Below are positions 47,360 through 56,900 of a DNA stretch of 64,000 nt, in pieces (position 1 is the stretch's first letter; the number at the start of each line of letters is the position of its first letter). The translations under genes were made by a program, and so were the position numbers. A model generated the notes under the pieces. That model searched no databases. It saw only the letters and a program-made list of their open reading frames with translations, and was not told the DNA's origin. The DNA is taken from assembly GCA_007988745.1 (NCBI GenBank), contig BJUT01000016.1:1-64000 (forward strand), in the 5' to 3' direction. The stretch comes from Pseudoalteromonas atlantica. GTDB lineage: Bacteria > Pseudomonadota > Gammaproteobacteria > Enterobacterales > Alteromonadaceae.

Positions 47360-49120
47360 ATGACTGAAAAAACATTTATCAAAGGTAAAGACCGCGACCT
47401 AGAATCGTCTATCTCTACCATGCAAAACAAGTTAAAAGCGCTAAACATCAATGTTGAAGAAGCACTTTGGCTTAACCCTGTAGCTAACTGTTATTCAGTT
47501 CATATAAAAGACAGCGACTGCGGTGTAATGTTTACCAATGGTAAAGGCGCAACCGATAAAGCATCTATCGCCTCTGCGTTAGGTGAATACTTTGAACGAT
47601 TAAGCTGTAATTACTTTTTTGCCGACTTTTACCTAGGTGAAGAATTTGCAAACAGCGACTTTACTCATTATCCAAATGAGAAATGGTTTAAAGTTGAAGG
47701 CAATGAAGTGCCAGAGGGCATAATGGACGAAAGCCTTTGGGATTACTTTGACCCAGAGCGTGAGCTTAATGCCTCACACCTTTTTGACTTTAACTCAGGT
47801 AATAACGAGCGCGGCATTTGTACATTGCCATACACGCGCCAACGCGATAACCAAGACGTATACATTCCGGTAAACGTAATTGGTAATATTTTTGTTTCTA
47901 ACGGCATGAGCGCTGGTAATACTAAGTTTGAAGCACGTGTACAAGGGCTATCAGAAGTATTTGAGCGCGCCATTAAAAACCGTATTATCGCAGAAGGTAT
48001 TTGTTTACCTATCGTCCCTGAAGAGGTTGTAAAGCAATACCCTAAAATTCACGAAGCGTGTGAAGAGCTACGCAGCCATGGTTTTCATTTACGTATTGCC
48101 GATGCATCACTTGGCGGTAAATACCCTGTAATGAGCGTAACGCTTATTAACCCTGTTGATGGCTCTGTGTTTGCCTCATTTGGTGCTCACCCATCATTTG
48201 AAGTTGCACTTGAGCGTACCGTTACTGAGTTACTACAAGGTCGTCGCCTTGATCAACTTGATGTGTTCCAACCAGCTACTTTTGACAACGATGAAGTTGC
48301 AACGCCTGAAAACATTGAGCTGCACTTTATCGACTCAAGCGGTTTAATCTCGCATGACTTTTTCCGTGCTGACGCTGACTTTGACTTTGTTCATTGGGAC
48401 TTTAGCGGTACTACAGAGCAAGAATACAACTTCTGTACTGACTTAATTCACAGCATGGGCCACGACATTTACATTATGGATTACACACACTTAAACGTGT
48501 ATGCATGTCGTATTTTAGTACCAGGTATGTCAGACATTTACCCAGTAGATGAACTAATTTGGCGTAACAACAACGAAGGCGCTAAATTCCGTGAAGCATT
48601 CCTATCGCTTGATCAGTACAATGCGCAGCAGTGGATGGACATTTACGACAGCCTAGAAGAAGCAGGCCACAGCGATATTATCCGTGCTGCTGAATTTATT
48701 GGCCTTGCCACCGATGCCGACACACCATGGCATACACTGCGTATTGGTGAGCTTAAAGCGCACTTATGTTTAGCCGCAGGCAACGAAGAAGCCATTGATT
48801 GGGTAGACTGGATACTACACACAGGCCAAGTAAACGAAGATGCAATGCGCCACTTCCGCTGTTTAAAAGCCATTCTTGAAATTAAATACGATGACGAGCG
48901 CGACTACGCCGACTACCAAGATGCACTGGGTTTAATGTTTGGCAGCGATAACGTAACGCTGGCTATTGAAATAGCAGAAGGCCGTAAATTATTTAATGGT
49001 TTAACCTTCCCTGGTTTATCGCTTGAAGGCTTTAAAAAGCATGCAGCACTACTTGATGGTTACCGTAAGTTACATGTCGCTAAGCAAAACCATTGGGCAC
49101 GTGAAGTAACCGATGCTTAA
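47360..49120 (+). CDS. ycaO: YcaO, beta-methylthiolation accessory protein
   Basis: This is a 586-residue protein, the same length as E. coli YcaO. The ATP-binding YcaO domain is seen in WLNPVANCYSVHIKDSDC, NGKGATDKASIASALGEYFERLS, and GLSEVFERAIKNRII. The C-terminal 200 residues form the helical domain seen in E. coli. E. coli YcaO helps RimO attach a methylthio group to Asp of ribosomal protein S12. No azole-peptide partner genes are present, so this is the housekeeping form. The open frame runs 29 codons further upstream, but the family starts at MTEKTFIKG. Confidence 0.93.
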   Translation: MTEKTFIKGKDRDLESSISTMQNKLKALNINVEEALWLNPVANCYSVHIKDSDCGVMFTNGKGATDKASIASALGEYFERLSCNYFFADFYLGEEFANSDFTHYPNEKWFKVEGNEVPEGIMDESLWDYFDPERELNASHLFDFNSGNNERGICTLPYTRQRDNQDVYIPVNVIGNIFVSNGMSAGNTKFEARVQGLSEVFERAIKNRIIAEGICLPIVPEEVVKQYPKIHEACEELRSHGFHLRIADASLGGKYPVMSVTLINPVDGSVFASFGAHPSFEVALERTVTELLQGRRLDQLDVFQPATFDNDEVATPENIELHFIDSSGLISHDFFRADADFDFVHWDFSGTTEQEYNFCTDLIHSMGHDIYIMDYTHLNVYACRILVPGMSDIYPVDELIWRNNNEGAKFREAFLSLDQYNAQQWMDIYDSLEEAGHSDIIRAAEFIGLATDADTPWHTLRIGELKAHLCLAAGNEEAIDWVDWILHTGQVNEDAMRHFRCLKAILEIKYDDERDYADYQDALGLMFGSDNVTLAIEIAEGRKLFNGLTFPGLSLEGFKKHAALLDGYRKLHVAKQNHWAREVTDA

Positions 49121-49145
49121 TAGTTAAACTACTAATTATAAAAAT

Positions 49146-49176
49146 AAAACGGCGCTAATTTATCAGCGCCGTTTTT
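49146..49176 (+). terminator. intrinsic terminator after ycaO
   Basis: AAAACGGCGCT pairs with AGCGCCGTTTT over an 8-base loop, with trailing Ts. Confidence 0.9.
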
Positions 49177-49234
49177 ATTTATACAATAAATTAGCTATAG
49201 TTAAATTGCCTAAAATAACAGCATGACTTAGCCA

Positions 49235-52200
49235 ATGCCGCCAAAAAATAACAACAAAAAAAACACTATTAGCAACTATAAGCTGACCTTTTGGTTATCG
49301 CTTACGCTAATAATATTAGTGAGCATTGTGTTAGATAGAATTAACTACAATCGCGCAAAAGACGCCCACCGCCTACAAATTTTATCTCAAGTAAGTACAT
49401 ACCGTGCACAACTCGAAGCCACCTTGGTATCAAACATTCAGCTTGTTCGTGGATTAGCGGTTGCTGTATCAGCTGAACCTGAGTTACAACAAGCACGGTT
49501 TGAGCAAATTGCCGCGCCTTTGTTTAAAACCTCCAGTGAGCTGCGCCATATTGGTGGTGCACCCGACATGATAATTCGTATGTCTTACCCACTAAAAGGT
49601 AACGAAAAAGCCATTGGCTTAAACTTTTTAGAAAACAAAAACCAACGCCTAGATGCCATTAGAGCCCGTGATACCAATACTATTGTTATGGCAGGACCAC
49701 TTAAACTAGTGCAAGGCGACATTGCCCTTATTGCCAGAGTGCCTGTTTATATTCCGCCCGAAAACCGCTTTTGGGGGTTGTTATCGGTAGTGCTCGACAT
49801 TGAAAAAGTATACAAAAACTCAGGCATAAAAGAGCTTGAAAAAAACTACAACATTGCTATTCAAGGGCGTCATGGTTTAGGAAAAAAAGGCGAGTTTTTT
49901 TATGGCAATAACAATATAACCTCACAAGAGCCGCTTGATTTTACGCTCAATTTTCAAGGGGGAAGCTGGCAATTATACGTAGCCCCTAAAGAAGGTTGGA
50001 GCCCCGCACCTTCAACTATATGGCCGCTTAGAATCGCCATTATAATTATTTGCGGATTACTAATATGGGCGTTCTTATTCTTTTTAAAAATGCTAAACCG
50101 CCAGCAACAAAACGAAAAAATGCTGGAGGCAATGAGTGATCTTGCCCAAATTGGGGCGTGGTCATTTAATTTAGAAACCAAACAAGTGTATTGGTCAGAT
50201 ATGACCAAAAAAATATTTAAGTACCCGCTAAATAAAGAGCCTACTTGGCCTACAAATTTAAATTACTTTAAAGCCGGTGAAAGCAGAGAACGTATCACTC
50301 AGCTGGTTGAATCTGCAATTAAAGAAGGCAAAAGTTACGAAGCCGAACTTGAAGTAATTGACTCTGAAGGGCGCGAAATGTGGGTGCTTATTCATGGTGA
50401 AGCTGAGCGAAAAAACGAGCGCTGTGTAAGAATATTTGGCTCATTGCAAAATATTGATACCCGTAAGCGTATTGAGCTTGAAAACAGCAAAATTGCCCTA
50501 CATAACGAAATTTTAGCGTCGCTTACAGCCAACGACCTTATTTTAAGTGGCCAATTAAGCCAATCTAAACAAGTTATTACTGAATCTATTTGCCATGCAT
50601 TAAACATTGAGCAAGCCAGTATTTGGTTTTTTAATAGCTCAAAAACCTCATTGAGTCCTATAGCAGCCCATAATATTGAAAACAGAATGGGTAATAATAA
50701 TGCGGTATGGCTTAAAAAAGAGGCGCCAGATTTTTTTGAAGCCATAGAAAAACACGCAGTGTTTAGCACCAGTGATGCCCAAAATCACCCACTACTAAAA
50801 CCCCTTAAAGCGCATTACTTTGCGCCGCTCAATATTAATGCCATGCTGTGCGCAATCATACCGGCGGGAAGTGGCTCCATTGGCATAGTATGCGCTGAGC
50901 AATGTGCTTCAATGCGCCCGTGGTCACGTAACGAAGAAAGCTTTTTAATTGCTGTAGCCGCCCTCGTGGGCAGCTTGCATTCAAGTCAGCAACGTATTGA
51001 AACAGAGCAACAGCTAGTCACCGCCAAAGAAGCTGCAGAGCAAGCTGTAATGGCTAAAAGTGAATTTTTAGCCAGTATGAGCCACGAAATAAGAACCCCC
51101 ATGAACGGCGTACTGGGCATGCTAAATATTATCAAGCGCACTCAGCTCAACCAACAGCAGGAGCACCATATTGAGCTTGCACAATCTTCAGCTCAGTCGC
51201 TGTTAAATATAATTAACGACATTTTAGACTTTTCTAAAATTGAAGCAGGTAAACTTGATATAGAAAATGTGCAATTTAACTTACCTAAATTACTTGGTGA
51301 AGTTGTTGAGTCGTTTGCGCTTAAAGTGGAGCAAAATAATACCAATCTCATTTTAGATGCCACCCAAATTACTATCAGCGAAATAATTAGCGATCCGAAT
51401 AGGTTGCGTCAAATTTTAAATAACCTGATTGGCAATGCCGTTAAGTTTACTATTGATGGGCAAATTCTGGTGACCGCGCAGATAGATGAAACCACCGATG
51501 GCAGTTTTTTACATTGCTCTATTATTGATACCGGCATAGGAATAGACGCAGAAAAACAAAAAACTTTATTCGACTCATTCACTCAGGCCGATGCCTCAAC
51601 CACCCGCCAGTTTGGCGGCACAGGCCTTGGCCTAGCTATTGTTAAGCAGCTTTGTGAACTCATGGAAGGCGAAGTAAGCGTAACCAGCATGCTAAATGAA
51701 GGCAGTACTTTTTCGTTTTCTATAAAAATACAGCCACGTTTAACTAAAGCGCAAGATTTACCCAGCCACTTAATTAATAACAAACATATTTTAATTATTG
51801 ATGCCTGCACACTTAACGCCAATATTGCCGCCAAACAATTACGCGTTTGGGGCGCACACGTTAATATTTTAAATGACTATAGCGGCATCATTAATTATTT
51901 TGATAACTGCGATACCCAGCCAGATGCATTGCTAGTCGATTATCATTTTTTTGAGCAAGCTGCGCACCCACAAATAAATACATTAAAAAACAGAGTAACC
52001 ACCAAGCAAAGCAAACTGGTTGTTATGGCACCGATGAGTTATTCGCAAGAGCATAACAACATTGGCATAAATATAGACTGCCTGATATTTAAACCGCTCA
52101 CCCCATCAGATTTATTTGATTCACTCACTAACGATAAATACATTGAGCAACAACAGCGCCAAGCACAACTGCAAAATGAGTTAACCGAAAAGCCCAAAGA

Positions 52201-52597
52201 AATATCAGCGCACGCACAAGTGCTTTTAGTCGAAGATAACAAAGTAAATCAGGTAGTGGCCTCAGCGTTGTTAAAACAAGTTGGGCTTACCTTTGATATT
52301 GCACAAAACGGCCAAGATGCACTAGATAAGCTAAACAGCAGCCAAGACAAAAAATACCAGTTAGTTTTAATGGACTGCCAAATGCCCGTGATGGATGGCT
52401 ACCAAGCCACGCAAGCTATACGCGAAGGCAAAGCGGGCAAGCATAATAAACATATTACAATCATTGCTTTAACGGCAAACGCAATGCAGGGCGACAAAGA
52501 GAAGTGCCTCGATGCAGGAATGAACGATTATTTAACCAAACCTTTAGATTCCGCAGCACTAGAACCTAAATTACAACAATGGCTTGGTACACAATAA
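49235..52597 (+). CDS. CHASE-PAS-GAF hybrid histidine kinase with two receiver domains
   Basis: This is a 1120-residue membrane sensor. The domains in order are a membrane helix (about 15-36), a periplasmic CHASE domain (about 80-200), a second helix (about 265-288), a PAS domain (about 300-405) and a GAF domain (about 435-585). HisKA follows with His617 (MSHEIRTP), then HATPase with DTGIGID and GGTGLGL. A weak receiver (about 850-960, phosphoacceptor Asp in LLVDYHF) is followed by a full receiver with Asp1047 (LMDCQMP). No Hpt domain follows, so a separate Hpt protein is needed. The start has a weak ribosome binding site. There are no regulator genes beside it, so its output is unknown. Confidence 0.85.
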   Translation: MPPKNNNKKNTISNYKLTFWLSLTLIILVSIVLDRINYNRAKDAHRLQILSQVSTYRAQLEATLVSNIQLVRGLAVAVSAEPELQQARFEQIAAPLFKTSSELRHIGGAPDMIIRMSYPLKGNEKAIGLNFLENKNQRLDAIRARDTNTIVMAGPLKLVQGDIALIARVPVYIPPENRFWGLLSVVLDIEKVYKNSGIKELEKNYNIAIQGRHGLGKKGEFFYGNNNITSQEPLDFTLNFQGGSWQLYVAPKEGWSPAPSTIWPLRIAIIIICGLLIWAFLFFLKMLNRQQQNEKMLEAMSDLAQIGAWSFNLETKQVYWSDMTKKIFKYPLNKEPTWPTNLNYFKAGESRERITQLVESAIKEGKSYEAELEVIDSEGREMWVLIHGEAERKNERCVRIFGSLQNIDTRKRIELENSKIALHNEILASLTANDLILSGQLSQSKQVITESICHALNIEQASIWFFNSSKTSLSPIAAHNIENRMGNNNAVWLKKEAPDFFEAIEKHAVFSTSDAQNHPLLKPLKAHYFAPLNINAMLCAIIPAGSGSIGIVCAEQCASMRPWSRNEESFLIAVAALVGSLHSSQQRIETEQQLVTAKEAAEQAVMAKSEFLASMSHEIRTPMNGVLGMLNIIKRTQLNQQQEHHIELAQSSAQSLLNIINDILDFSKIEAGKLDIENVQFNLPKLLGEVVESFALKVEQNNTNLILDATQITISEIISDPNRLRQILNNLIGNAVKFTIDGQILVTAQIDETTDGSFLHCSIIDTGIGIDAEKQKTLFDSFTQADASTTRQFGGTGLGLAIVKQLCELMEGEVSVTSMLNEGSTFSFSIKIQPRLTKAQDLPSHLINNKHILIIDACTLNANIAAKQLRVWGAHVNILNDYSGIINYFDNCDTQPDALLVDYHFFEQAAHPQINTLKNRVTTKQSKLVVMAPMSYSQEHNNIGINIDCLIFKPLTPSDLFDSLTNDKYIEQQQRQAQLQNELTEKPKEISAHAQVLLVEDNKVNQVVASALLKQVGLTFDIAQNGQDALDKLNSSQDKKYQLVLMDCQMPVMDGYQATQAIREGKAGKHNKHITIIALTANAMQGDKEKCLDAGMNDYLTKPLDSAALEPKLQQWLGTQ

Positions 52598-52638
52598 AGG
52601 TGTAAGCTAAAAATACTGTTTACTAATAAAGAAAAGCC

Positions 52639-53265
52639 ATGCATTTATCAGCAAATCAGCAGCGCGTTATTGGCTGCCTTTTAGAAAAACAAAGCACTAC
52701 GCCCGAGCATTATCCACTGTCGTTGAACGCACTGACGAATGCGTGTAACCAAAAATCAAATCGAGACCCTGTTGTAAACTTGAGCGAAAGTGAGGTGCAA
52801 CAAACACTGGATGAGCTCATAAGTCAGCGCCTTGTAACGCTAGACGAAGGGCTTTCGGGACGAGTTAATAAATACGATCACCGTTTTTGTAATACAGAAT
52901 TTAGTAGCTTACAGTTGAGCACGCAGCAACGGGCAATTATATGTTTACTGCTGTTACGCGGCGCACAAACACCCGGTGAGCTAAGAACGCGCAGCGCTCG
53001 CCTAGCTGACTTTACAAACGTTAGCGAAGTAGAAACTGCCCTGAGCGCGTTAGCAAAAGATGACTACGTAACAAAGCTTGAGCGCGAGCCCGGCAAACGA
53101 GAAAGTCGCTACATGCACCTTTTTGCTGACCCAGCAGTAGCGCCAAGCCCAGTGCCAGCTACAGAAGTCGCAGAAGTTAAAAACGATGAAATTAACGAGT
53201 TACTTGCAGAAATTGAGGAACTAAAAGCCGAGCTTAGCCGTATAAAAGCACATTTAGGACTTTAA
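52639..53265 (+). CDS. YceH family (DUF480) protein
   Basis: This is a 208-residue cytoplasmic protein with two winged-helix units. The start LSANQQRVIGCLLEKQSTTPEHYPLSLNALTNACNQKSNRDPV is the DUF480 hallmark, and a second unit begins near residue 95 (QRAIICLLLLRGAQTPGEL). The C-terminal 30 residues are a coiled coil (INELLAEIEELKAELSRIK). E. coli YceH has the same form. The function is unknown; a DNA-binding role is only inferred from the fold. It lies 69 bases before nadE. Confidence 0.85.
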   Translation: MHLSANQQRVIGCLLEKQSTTPEHYPLSLNALTNACNQKSNRDPVVNLSESEVQQTLDELISQRLVTLDEGLSGRVNKYDHRFCNTEFSSLQLSTQQRAIICLLLLRGAQTPGELRTRSARLADFTNVSEVETALSALAKDDYVTKLEREPGKRESRYMHLFADPAVAPSPVPATEVAEVKNDEINELLAEIEELKAELSRIKAHLGL

Positions 53266-53334
53266 TTAATAACCACTAAACCAGATAATGTAAGCCTATT
53301 TAAAAACAACTTATTAAATAACGAGGAGCTGGCC

Positions 53335-54171
53335 ATGCGCGCCGAAATTATGGCTGAAATGAAAGTTCAGCCAACTATTGATGTAAACGCCGAAATTACC
53401 CGTCGAGTTAACTTTATAAAAGCACGTTTAGTGGCAGCCCATAGTGTATCGCTAGTGCTTGGAATTAGCGGCGGTGTTGACTCATCGACCTGCGGGCGCT
53501 TGTGCCAATTAGCCGTAGATGAACTAAACGCAGAGCAAAACACTAATAAGTACCAATTTATTGCGGTTCGTTTGCCATACGGTGTACAAGCAGATGAAGA
53601 CGAAGCGCAAATGGCCGTTGATTTTATCAAGCCAAGTAAACGCATGACCGTCAACGTAAAACCTGCTGCCGATGCATTACACGAGCAAGCTATGGCGGCG
53701 GTAGTAGGCAGTGGTGAAGAGCTACCTGAGCAAGCTAAAATTGACTTTGTAAAAGGTAATGTAAAAGCACGCCAACGCATGGTAGCGCAATACGAAATAG
53801 CTGGTTTTTGCCAAGGCCTCGTTGTAGGTACCGATCACAGCGCTGAAAACATTACTGGTTTTTACACCAAATTTGGTGATGGCGCATGCGATTTAGCCCC
53901 ATTATTTGGCTTATCAAAACGTCAAGTTCGCGCACTTGCAACTGCCTTAGGTGCGCCAGAGCTATTAGTAACAAAAGCCCCAACAGCTGATTTAGAAAGT
54001 GACCGCCCAGGCCTCACCGATGAAGAAGCATTAGGACTGAGCTATGATCAAATTGACGACTTTTTAGAAGGCAAGCCGGTGGCTGCAGAGGTTGAGCAAA
54101 AGCTAACTGATATTTATGTTCGCACTCAGCATAAGCGCCAACCCATTCCGACTATTTACGATGATTTATAA
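53335..54171 (+). CDS. nadE: ammonia-dependent NAD+ synthetase
   Basis: This is a 278-residue enzyme (275 in E. coli) that amidates nicotinate adenine dinucleotide to NAD+ with ammonia and ATP. The ATP-pyrophosphatase P-loop SGGVDS lies in [17 protein letters not shown]. The adenine and substrate segments [28 protein letters not shown] and [17 protein letters not shown] are intact. There is no glutaminase domain, so free ammonia is the donor. A strong ribosome binding site (GAGGAG) lies 7 bases before the ATG. A hairpin without a U tail follows. Confidence 0.95.
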   Translation: MRAEIMAEMKVQPTIDVNAEITRRVNFIKARLVAAHSVSLVLGISGGVDSSTCGRLCQLAVDELNAEQNTNKYQFIAVRLPYGVQADEDEAQMAVDFIKPSKRMTVNVKPAADALHEQAMAAVVGSGEELPEQAKIDFVKGNVKARQRMVAQYEIAGFCQGLVVGTDHSAENITGFYTKFGDGACDLAPLFGLSKRQVRALATALGAPELLVTKAPTADLESDRPGLTDEEALGLSYDQIDDFLEGKPVAAEVEQKLTDIYVRTQHKRQPIPTIYDDL

Positions 54172-54179
54172 CGGCTAAA

Positions 54180-54206
54180 CAGCTAGTGCTGCATATGCAC
54201 TAGCTG
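54180..54206. other. inverted repeat after nadE
   Basis: CAGCTAGTGC (54180-54189) pairs perfectly with GCACTAGCTG (54197-54206) over a 7-base loop. It lies 9 bases after the nadE stop but lacks a U run, so it may be a transcript-end structure processed in another way rather than an intrinsic terminator. Confidence 0.45.
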
Positions 54207-54288
54207 ATCTATTCACCGTATTGTTACGTAAAACAAAAAATTGATTTATAGTTAATTTTAACGCCTGCCAAAGAGAAAACTGCATTAC

Positions 54289-55008
54289 ATGACATCTCCT
54301 ATTTTAATAACAGGCGCTGGTCAACGTATTGGCCTTGCGCTTGCTAAGCACTTTTTATCGCAAGGCCAAGCTATTATTATTACCTATCGTACGCGCCACG
54401 ATGCAGTCGACGACTTAGAACAACAAGGCGCCGTATGTATACACGCCGACTTTAGCAGCGATGCCGGTATAGCTAGCTTTATTGAAACACTCAAACAGCA
54501 AACTCACTCTTTACGTGCCATTGTGCACAATGCCTCCAGCTGGGACTGCGAAGCCAGTAACCCTGATTTTTCGAGTTTGTTTGATAACATGATGCGCATT
54601 CATGCCAAAACACCGTATTTAATTAATAATGCCTGTGCACAGCTATTAATGGCATACCAAGCTGATGCTCGCACACCGGCTGACATTATTCATCTTACCG
54701 ATTACGTTGTTGAAACAGGTAGCCCAAAGCACATTGCCTATGCCGCAAGTAAGGCTGCACTTGATAACTTAACCAAGTCGTTAAGCGCTAAGTACGCACC
54801 AAACATAAAGGTGAATTCGGTTGCGCCATCGTTGATTATTTTTAATCAGCACGATGACGAGGCTTACCGTGCTAAAACCCTTAAAAAATCTCTTATGGGT
54901 ATAGAGCCAGGTTGCCAAGAAATTATTAATAGTATTGATTTATTACTGCGCAGCCACTACATCACAGGCCGCGCTTTGCCTGTTGATGGCGGCCGCCATT
55001 TAAAGTAG
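54289..55008 (+). CDS. folM: dihydromonapterin reductase FolM
   Basis: This is a 239-residue short-chain dehydrogenase that reduces dihydromonapterin (and weakly dihydrofolate) with NADPH. The NADPH glycine motif GAGQRIGLALA, the NAS triad region HNASSW, and the catalytic YxxxK in IAYAASKAALDNL are present. The segment DIIHLTDYVVETGSPKHIAY and the ending GRALPVDGGRHLK follow E. coli FolM closely. It is first in a three-gene unit with folE (24 bases later) and folX (2 bases after folE), which together make tetrahydromonapterin. Confidence 0.93.
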   Translation: MTSPILITGAGQRIGLALAKHFLSQGQAIIITYRTRHDAVDDLEQQGAVCIHADFSSDAGIASFIETLKQQTHSLRAIVHNASSWDCEASNPDFSSLFDNMMRIHAKTPYLINNACAQLLMAYQADARTPADIIHLTDYVVETGSPKHIAYAASKAALDNLTKSLSAKYAPNIKVNSVAPSLIIFNQHDDEAYRAKTLKKSLMGIEPGCQEIINSIDLLLRSHYITGRALPVDGGRHLK

Positions 55009-55032
55009 AACACACATTAAACTGAGAAATTT

Positions 55033-55587
55033 ATGCATGACGATTTAAAGCAAAGCTACCAAAAAATTATTACCGCTGTGGGTGAAGATGCAGGCCGAGA
55101 AGGTCTTCTCGACACACCAAAACGTGCAGCAAAAGCCATGGAGTATTTAACCAAAGGGTATCGTCAAACGCTTGATGAAATTACCAATAATGCGGTATTT
55201 AGCTCAGACGCTGACGATATGGTACTTGTACAAGATATAGAGCTTTACTCTATGTGTGAGCACCACCTATTACCTTTTATTGGTCGTTGCCATATTGCTT
55301 ATATTCCCGATGGCAAAGTACTAGGTTTATCTAAGTTTGCGCGTATTGTTGATATGTTTGCTCGTCGCTTTCAGATACAAGAGCAACTTACTCATCAAAT
55401 TGCTAAAGCAGTTGAAGAAGTAACCGGTGCTAAAGGCGTAGGTGTTATTGTTGAAGCTAAACACATGTGTATGATGATGCGCGGTGTAGAAAAGCAAAAC
55501 TCAAGTATGCGTACCTCTGTAATGCTAGGTAACTTTAGAAGTGACTCTAAAACGCGTAACGAGTTTTTACAGCTTATTAAGGGTTAA
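55033..55587 (+). CDS. folE: GTP cyclohydrolase I
   Basis: This is a 184-residue type I enzyme that converts GTP to dihydroneopterin triphosphate, the first step of folate and pterin synthesis. The zinc ligands are seen in [11 protein letters not shown] (Cys and His) and in HMCMMMRGV (Cys). The [16 protein letters not shown] start and [19 protein letters not shown] are typical. The E. coli protein is longer at its N-terminus (222). Its place between folM and folX points to monapterin supply as well as folate. Confidence 0.95.
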   Translation: MHDDLKQSYQKIITAVGEDAGREGLLDTPKRAAKAMEYLTKGYRQTLDEITNNAVFSSDADDMVLVQDIELYSMCEHHLLPFIGRCHIAYIPDGKVLGLSKFARIVDMFARRFQIQEQLTHQIAKAVEEVTGAKGVGVIVEAKHMCMMMRGVEKQNSSMRTSVMLGNFRSDSKTRNEFLQLIKG

Positions 55588-55589
55588 TT

Positions 55590-55946
55590 ATGGCCAACGC
55601 AATTATTAACGTAACCAACTTACGCTTACGTACATTTATTGGTTTTAACCCAGAAGAACGGGAAAAAAAGCAAGATGTAGTGATTAATTTAGAAATTCAC
55701 TACCCTGCTGATGACGCCTGTAAAACAGACGAAGTAGACCAAGCGCTTAACTATAAAGTGATCACCAAAGAGGTGATAAACCTAGTAGAGCAAGGGCACT
55801 TTTTGTTGCTTGAAAAGCTGGTTGCCGAAATACTTGCAGTATGCCATACACATCCAAGCGTACATTACGCAAAAGCCAGAGTAGATAAACCGCATGCACT
55901 GCGCTTTGCCGACTCAGTTTCGCTCACGCTTGATTGGTCAAAGTAA
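55590..55946 (+). CDS. folX: dihydroneopterin triphosphate 2'-epimerase FolX
   Basis: This is a 118-residue protein of the FolB/FolX tunnelling fold. The start NAIINVTNLRLRTFIGFNPEEREKKQDVVINLEI and the tail ARVDKPHALRFADSVSLTL follow E. coli FolX rather than FolB. The catalytic Glu/Lys pair is in the LLEKLVAEI and VDKPHALRFA regions. It epimerises dihydroneopterin triphosphate to dihydromonapterin triphosphate. It starts 2 bases after the folE stop. FolB and FolX are related, so the call rests on sequence likeness plus the folM neighbour. Confidence 0.9.
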   Translation: MANAIINVTNLRLRTFIGFNPEEREKKQDVVINLEIHYPADDACKTDEVDQALNYKVITKEVINLVEQGHFLLLEKLVAEILAVCHTHPSVHYAKARVDKPHALRFADSVSLTLDWSK

Positions 55947-55948
55947 CT

Positions 55949-56383
55949 TTACAAAACCGCTTGTGCACCACTGGCAAGGGCAATAACGGCTAAATACCGC
56001 GCGCCTTTGCCAATGCTCACTAATAATAAAAACAGACTAAAACGCACTTTAAATATGCCGCCAATTACCGTTAGTGGGTCGCCCACAATCGGCAGCCAAG
56101 CAAACAGTAAGCTATATACCCCATATTTTTTAAATTGAGATTGCGCTTTTTCAAGCCCCTTGGCCGATACCGGAAACCATTTTTTGTGCTTAAAACGTAG
56201 CACATGAGTTCCTAACCAATAATTAACACAACTTCCTAGCACATTACCTGAAGTAGCGGCTAACCACAGCAGCCACAGATTAGCTTTTGCTTGGCTTATC
56301 ATGGTAACAAGTACCACTTCTGAAGAACTTGGTAATAAAGTAGCGGACACAAACGCACTAAAAAATAAGGTGATATAAAGCAT
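55949..56383 (-). CDS. YqaA family membrane protein (SNARE-associated/DedA-like)
   Basis: This is a 144-residue inner-membrane protein from the ATG at 56383. It has four membrane segments, with the family motif SATLLPSSSEVVLV at the start and SWMPVVGDPLTVIGG-like LFAWLPIVGDPLTVIGG in the middle. E. coli YqaA has 142 residues. The frame extends 9 codons further to 56410, but that part lies inside a strong terminator hairpin of the DUF4870 gene, so the inner ATG is preferred. The function is uncertain; DedA-type proteins move phospholipids or hold the proton gradient. It faces folX, whose stop is 2 bases from its own. Confidence 0.82.
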   Translation of the reverse strand: MLYITLFFSAFVSATLLPSSSEVVLVTMISQAKANLWLLWLAATSGNVLGSCVNYWLGTHVLRFKHKKWFPVSAKGLEKAQSQFKKYGVYSLLFAWLPIVGDPLTVIGGIFKVRFSLFLLLVSIGKGARYLAVIALASGAQAVL

Positions 56384-56398
56384 TAAGTACTTAAAGTA

Positions 56399-56422
56399 AA
56401 AACCCAGCATACAGCTGGGTTT
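56399..56422 (-). terminator. intrinsic terminator after the DUF4870 gene
   Basis: On the minus strand AAACCCAGC pairs with GCTGGGTTT over a 5-base loop and is followed by Ts. It ends transcription of the DUF4870 gene (stop at 56439) before the YqaA gene. Confidence 0.8.
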
Positions 56423-56438
56423 ATTAAAGGGTCGTCAT

Positions 56439-56804
56439 TTATTTTATCAAATTTAGACTCAGTGGGTAATTAAACTCTTTCCCTTCGTTGGCTTTAATAC
56501 TGGCTAAAACCACCATGATAAAAGAAAAAATAGCCACTAAAGGCAGCAAAACGAGGCCGATTACGGCAAAGACTAGTAAAAAACATACAAAGTAAGCTAT
56601 AGCCATAGTAATTTGAAAATTAAGCGATTTTTTACCGTGTAAATCGACAATTGGCATTTCATCTTTTTTAATAAGCCATACCACTAATGGCCCAAGTATA
56701 GAGCCAAACGGAATAACAAAACCGGCTACAGCGCTTAAATGGCAAAGCATAGCCCATGTTTTTTCGTCTTTTGATAACGGCTCAAGCTGTTGATTTTCTT
56801 CCAT
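56439..56804 (-). CDS. DUF4870 domain membrane protein
   Basis: This is a 121-residue protein with three membrane helices (about 20-45, 68-90, 92-112). The DUF4870 pattern is WAMLCHLSAVAGFVIPFGSILGPLVVWLIKKDEMP followed by DLHGKKSLNFQI and ALASIKANEGKEFNYP-like VVLASIKANEGKEFNYPL. The function is unknown; it resembles the Tic20-like small membrane proteins. It has a good ribosome binding site (GGAG) and its own terminator. It is divergent from the spondin unit. Confidence 0.85.
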   Translation of the reverse strand: MEENQQLEPLSKDEKTWAMLCHLSAVAGFVIPFGSILGPLVVWLIKKDEMPIVDLHGKKSLNFQITMAIAYFVCFLLVFAVIGLVLLPLVAIFSFIMVVLASIKANEGKEFNYPLSLNLIK

Positions 56805-56900
56805 TACGCTCTCCTTATTAGTTAATACATACTGCCTTTTTATTGAGCAGGTGTCTATATAGAGGCAGCTATATTGTTAAATAACACGCCCTAACCCGCT

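Noticed and set aside
47360..49120. YcaO as part of an azole-peptide or thioamide natural-product cluster
   Set aside because: The length and sequence match housekeeping E. coli YcaO, and no precursor peptide, dehydrogenase or E1-like partner lies nearby.
54180..54206. Intrinsic terminator after nadE
   Set aside because: The stem is perfect, but no U run follows, so it is listed only as an inverted repeat.
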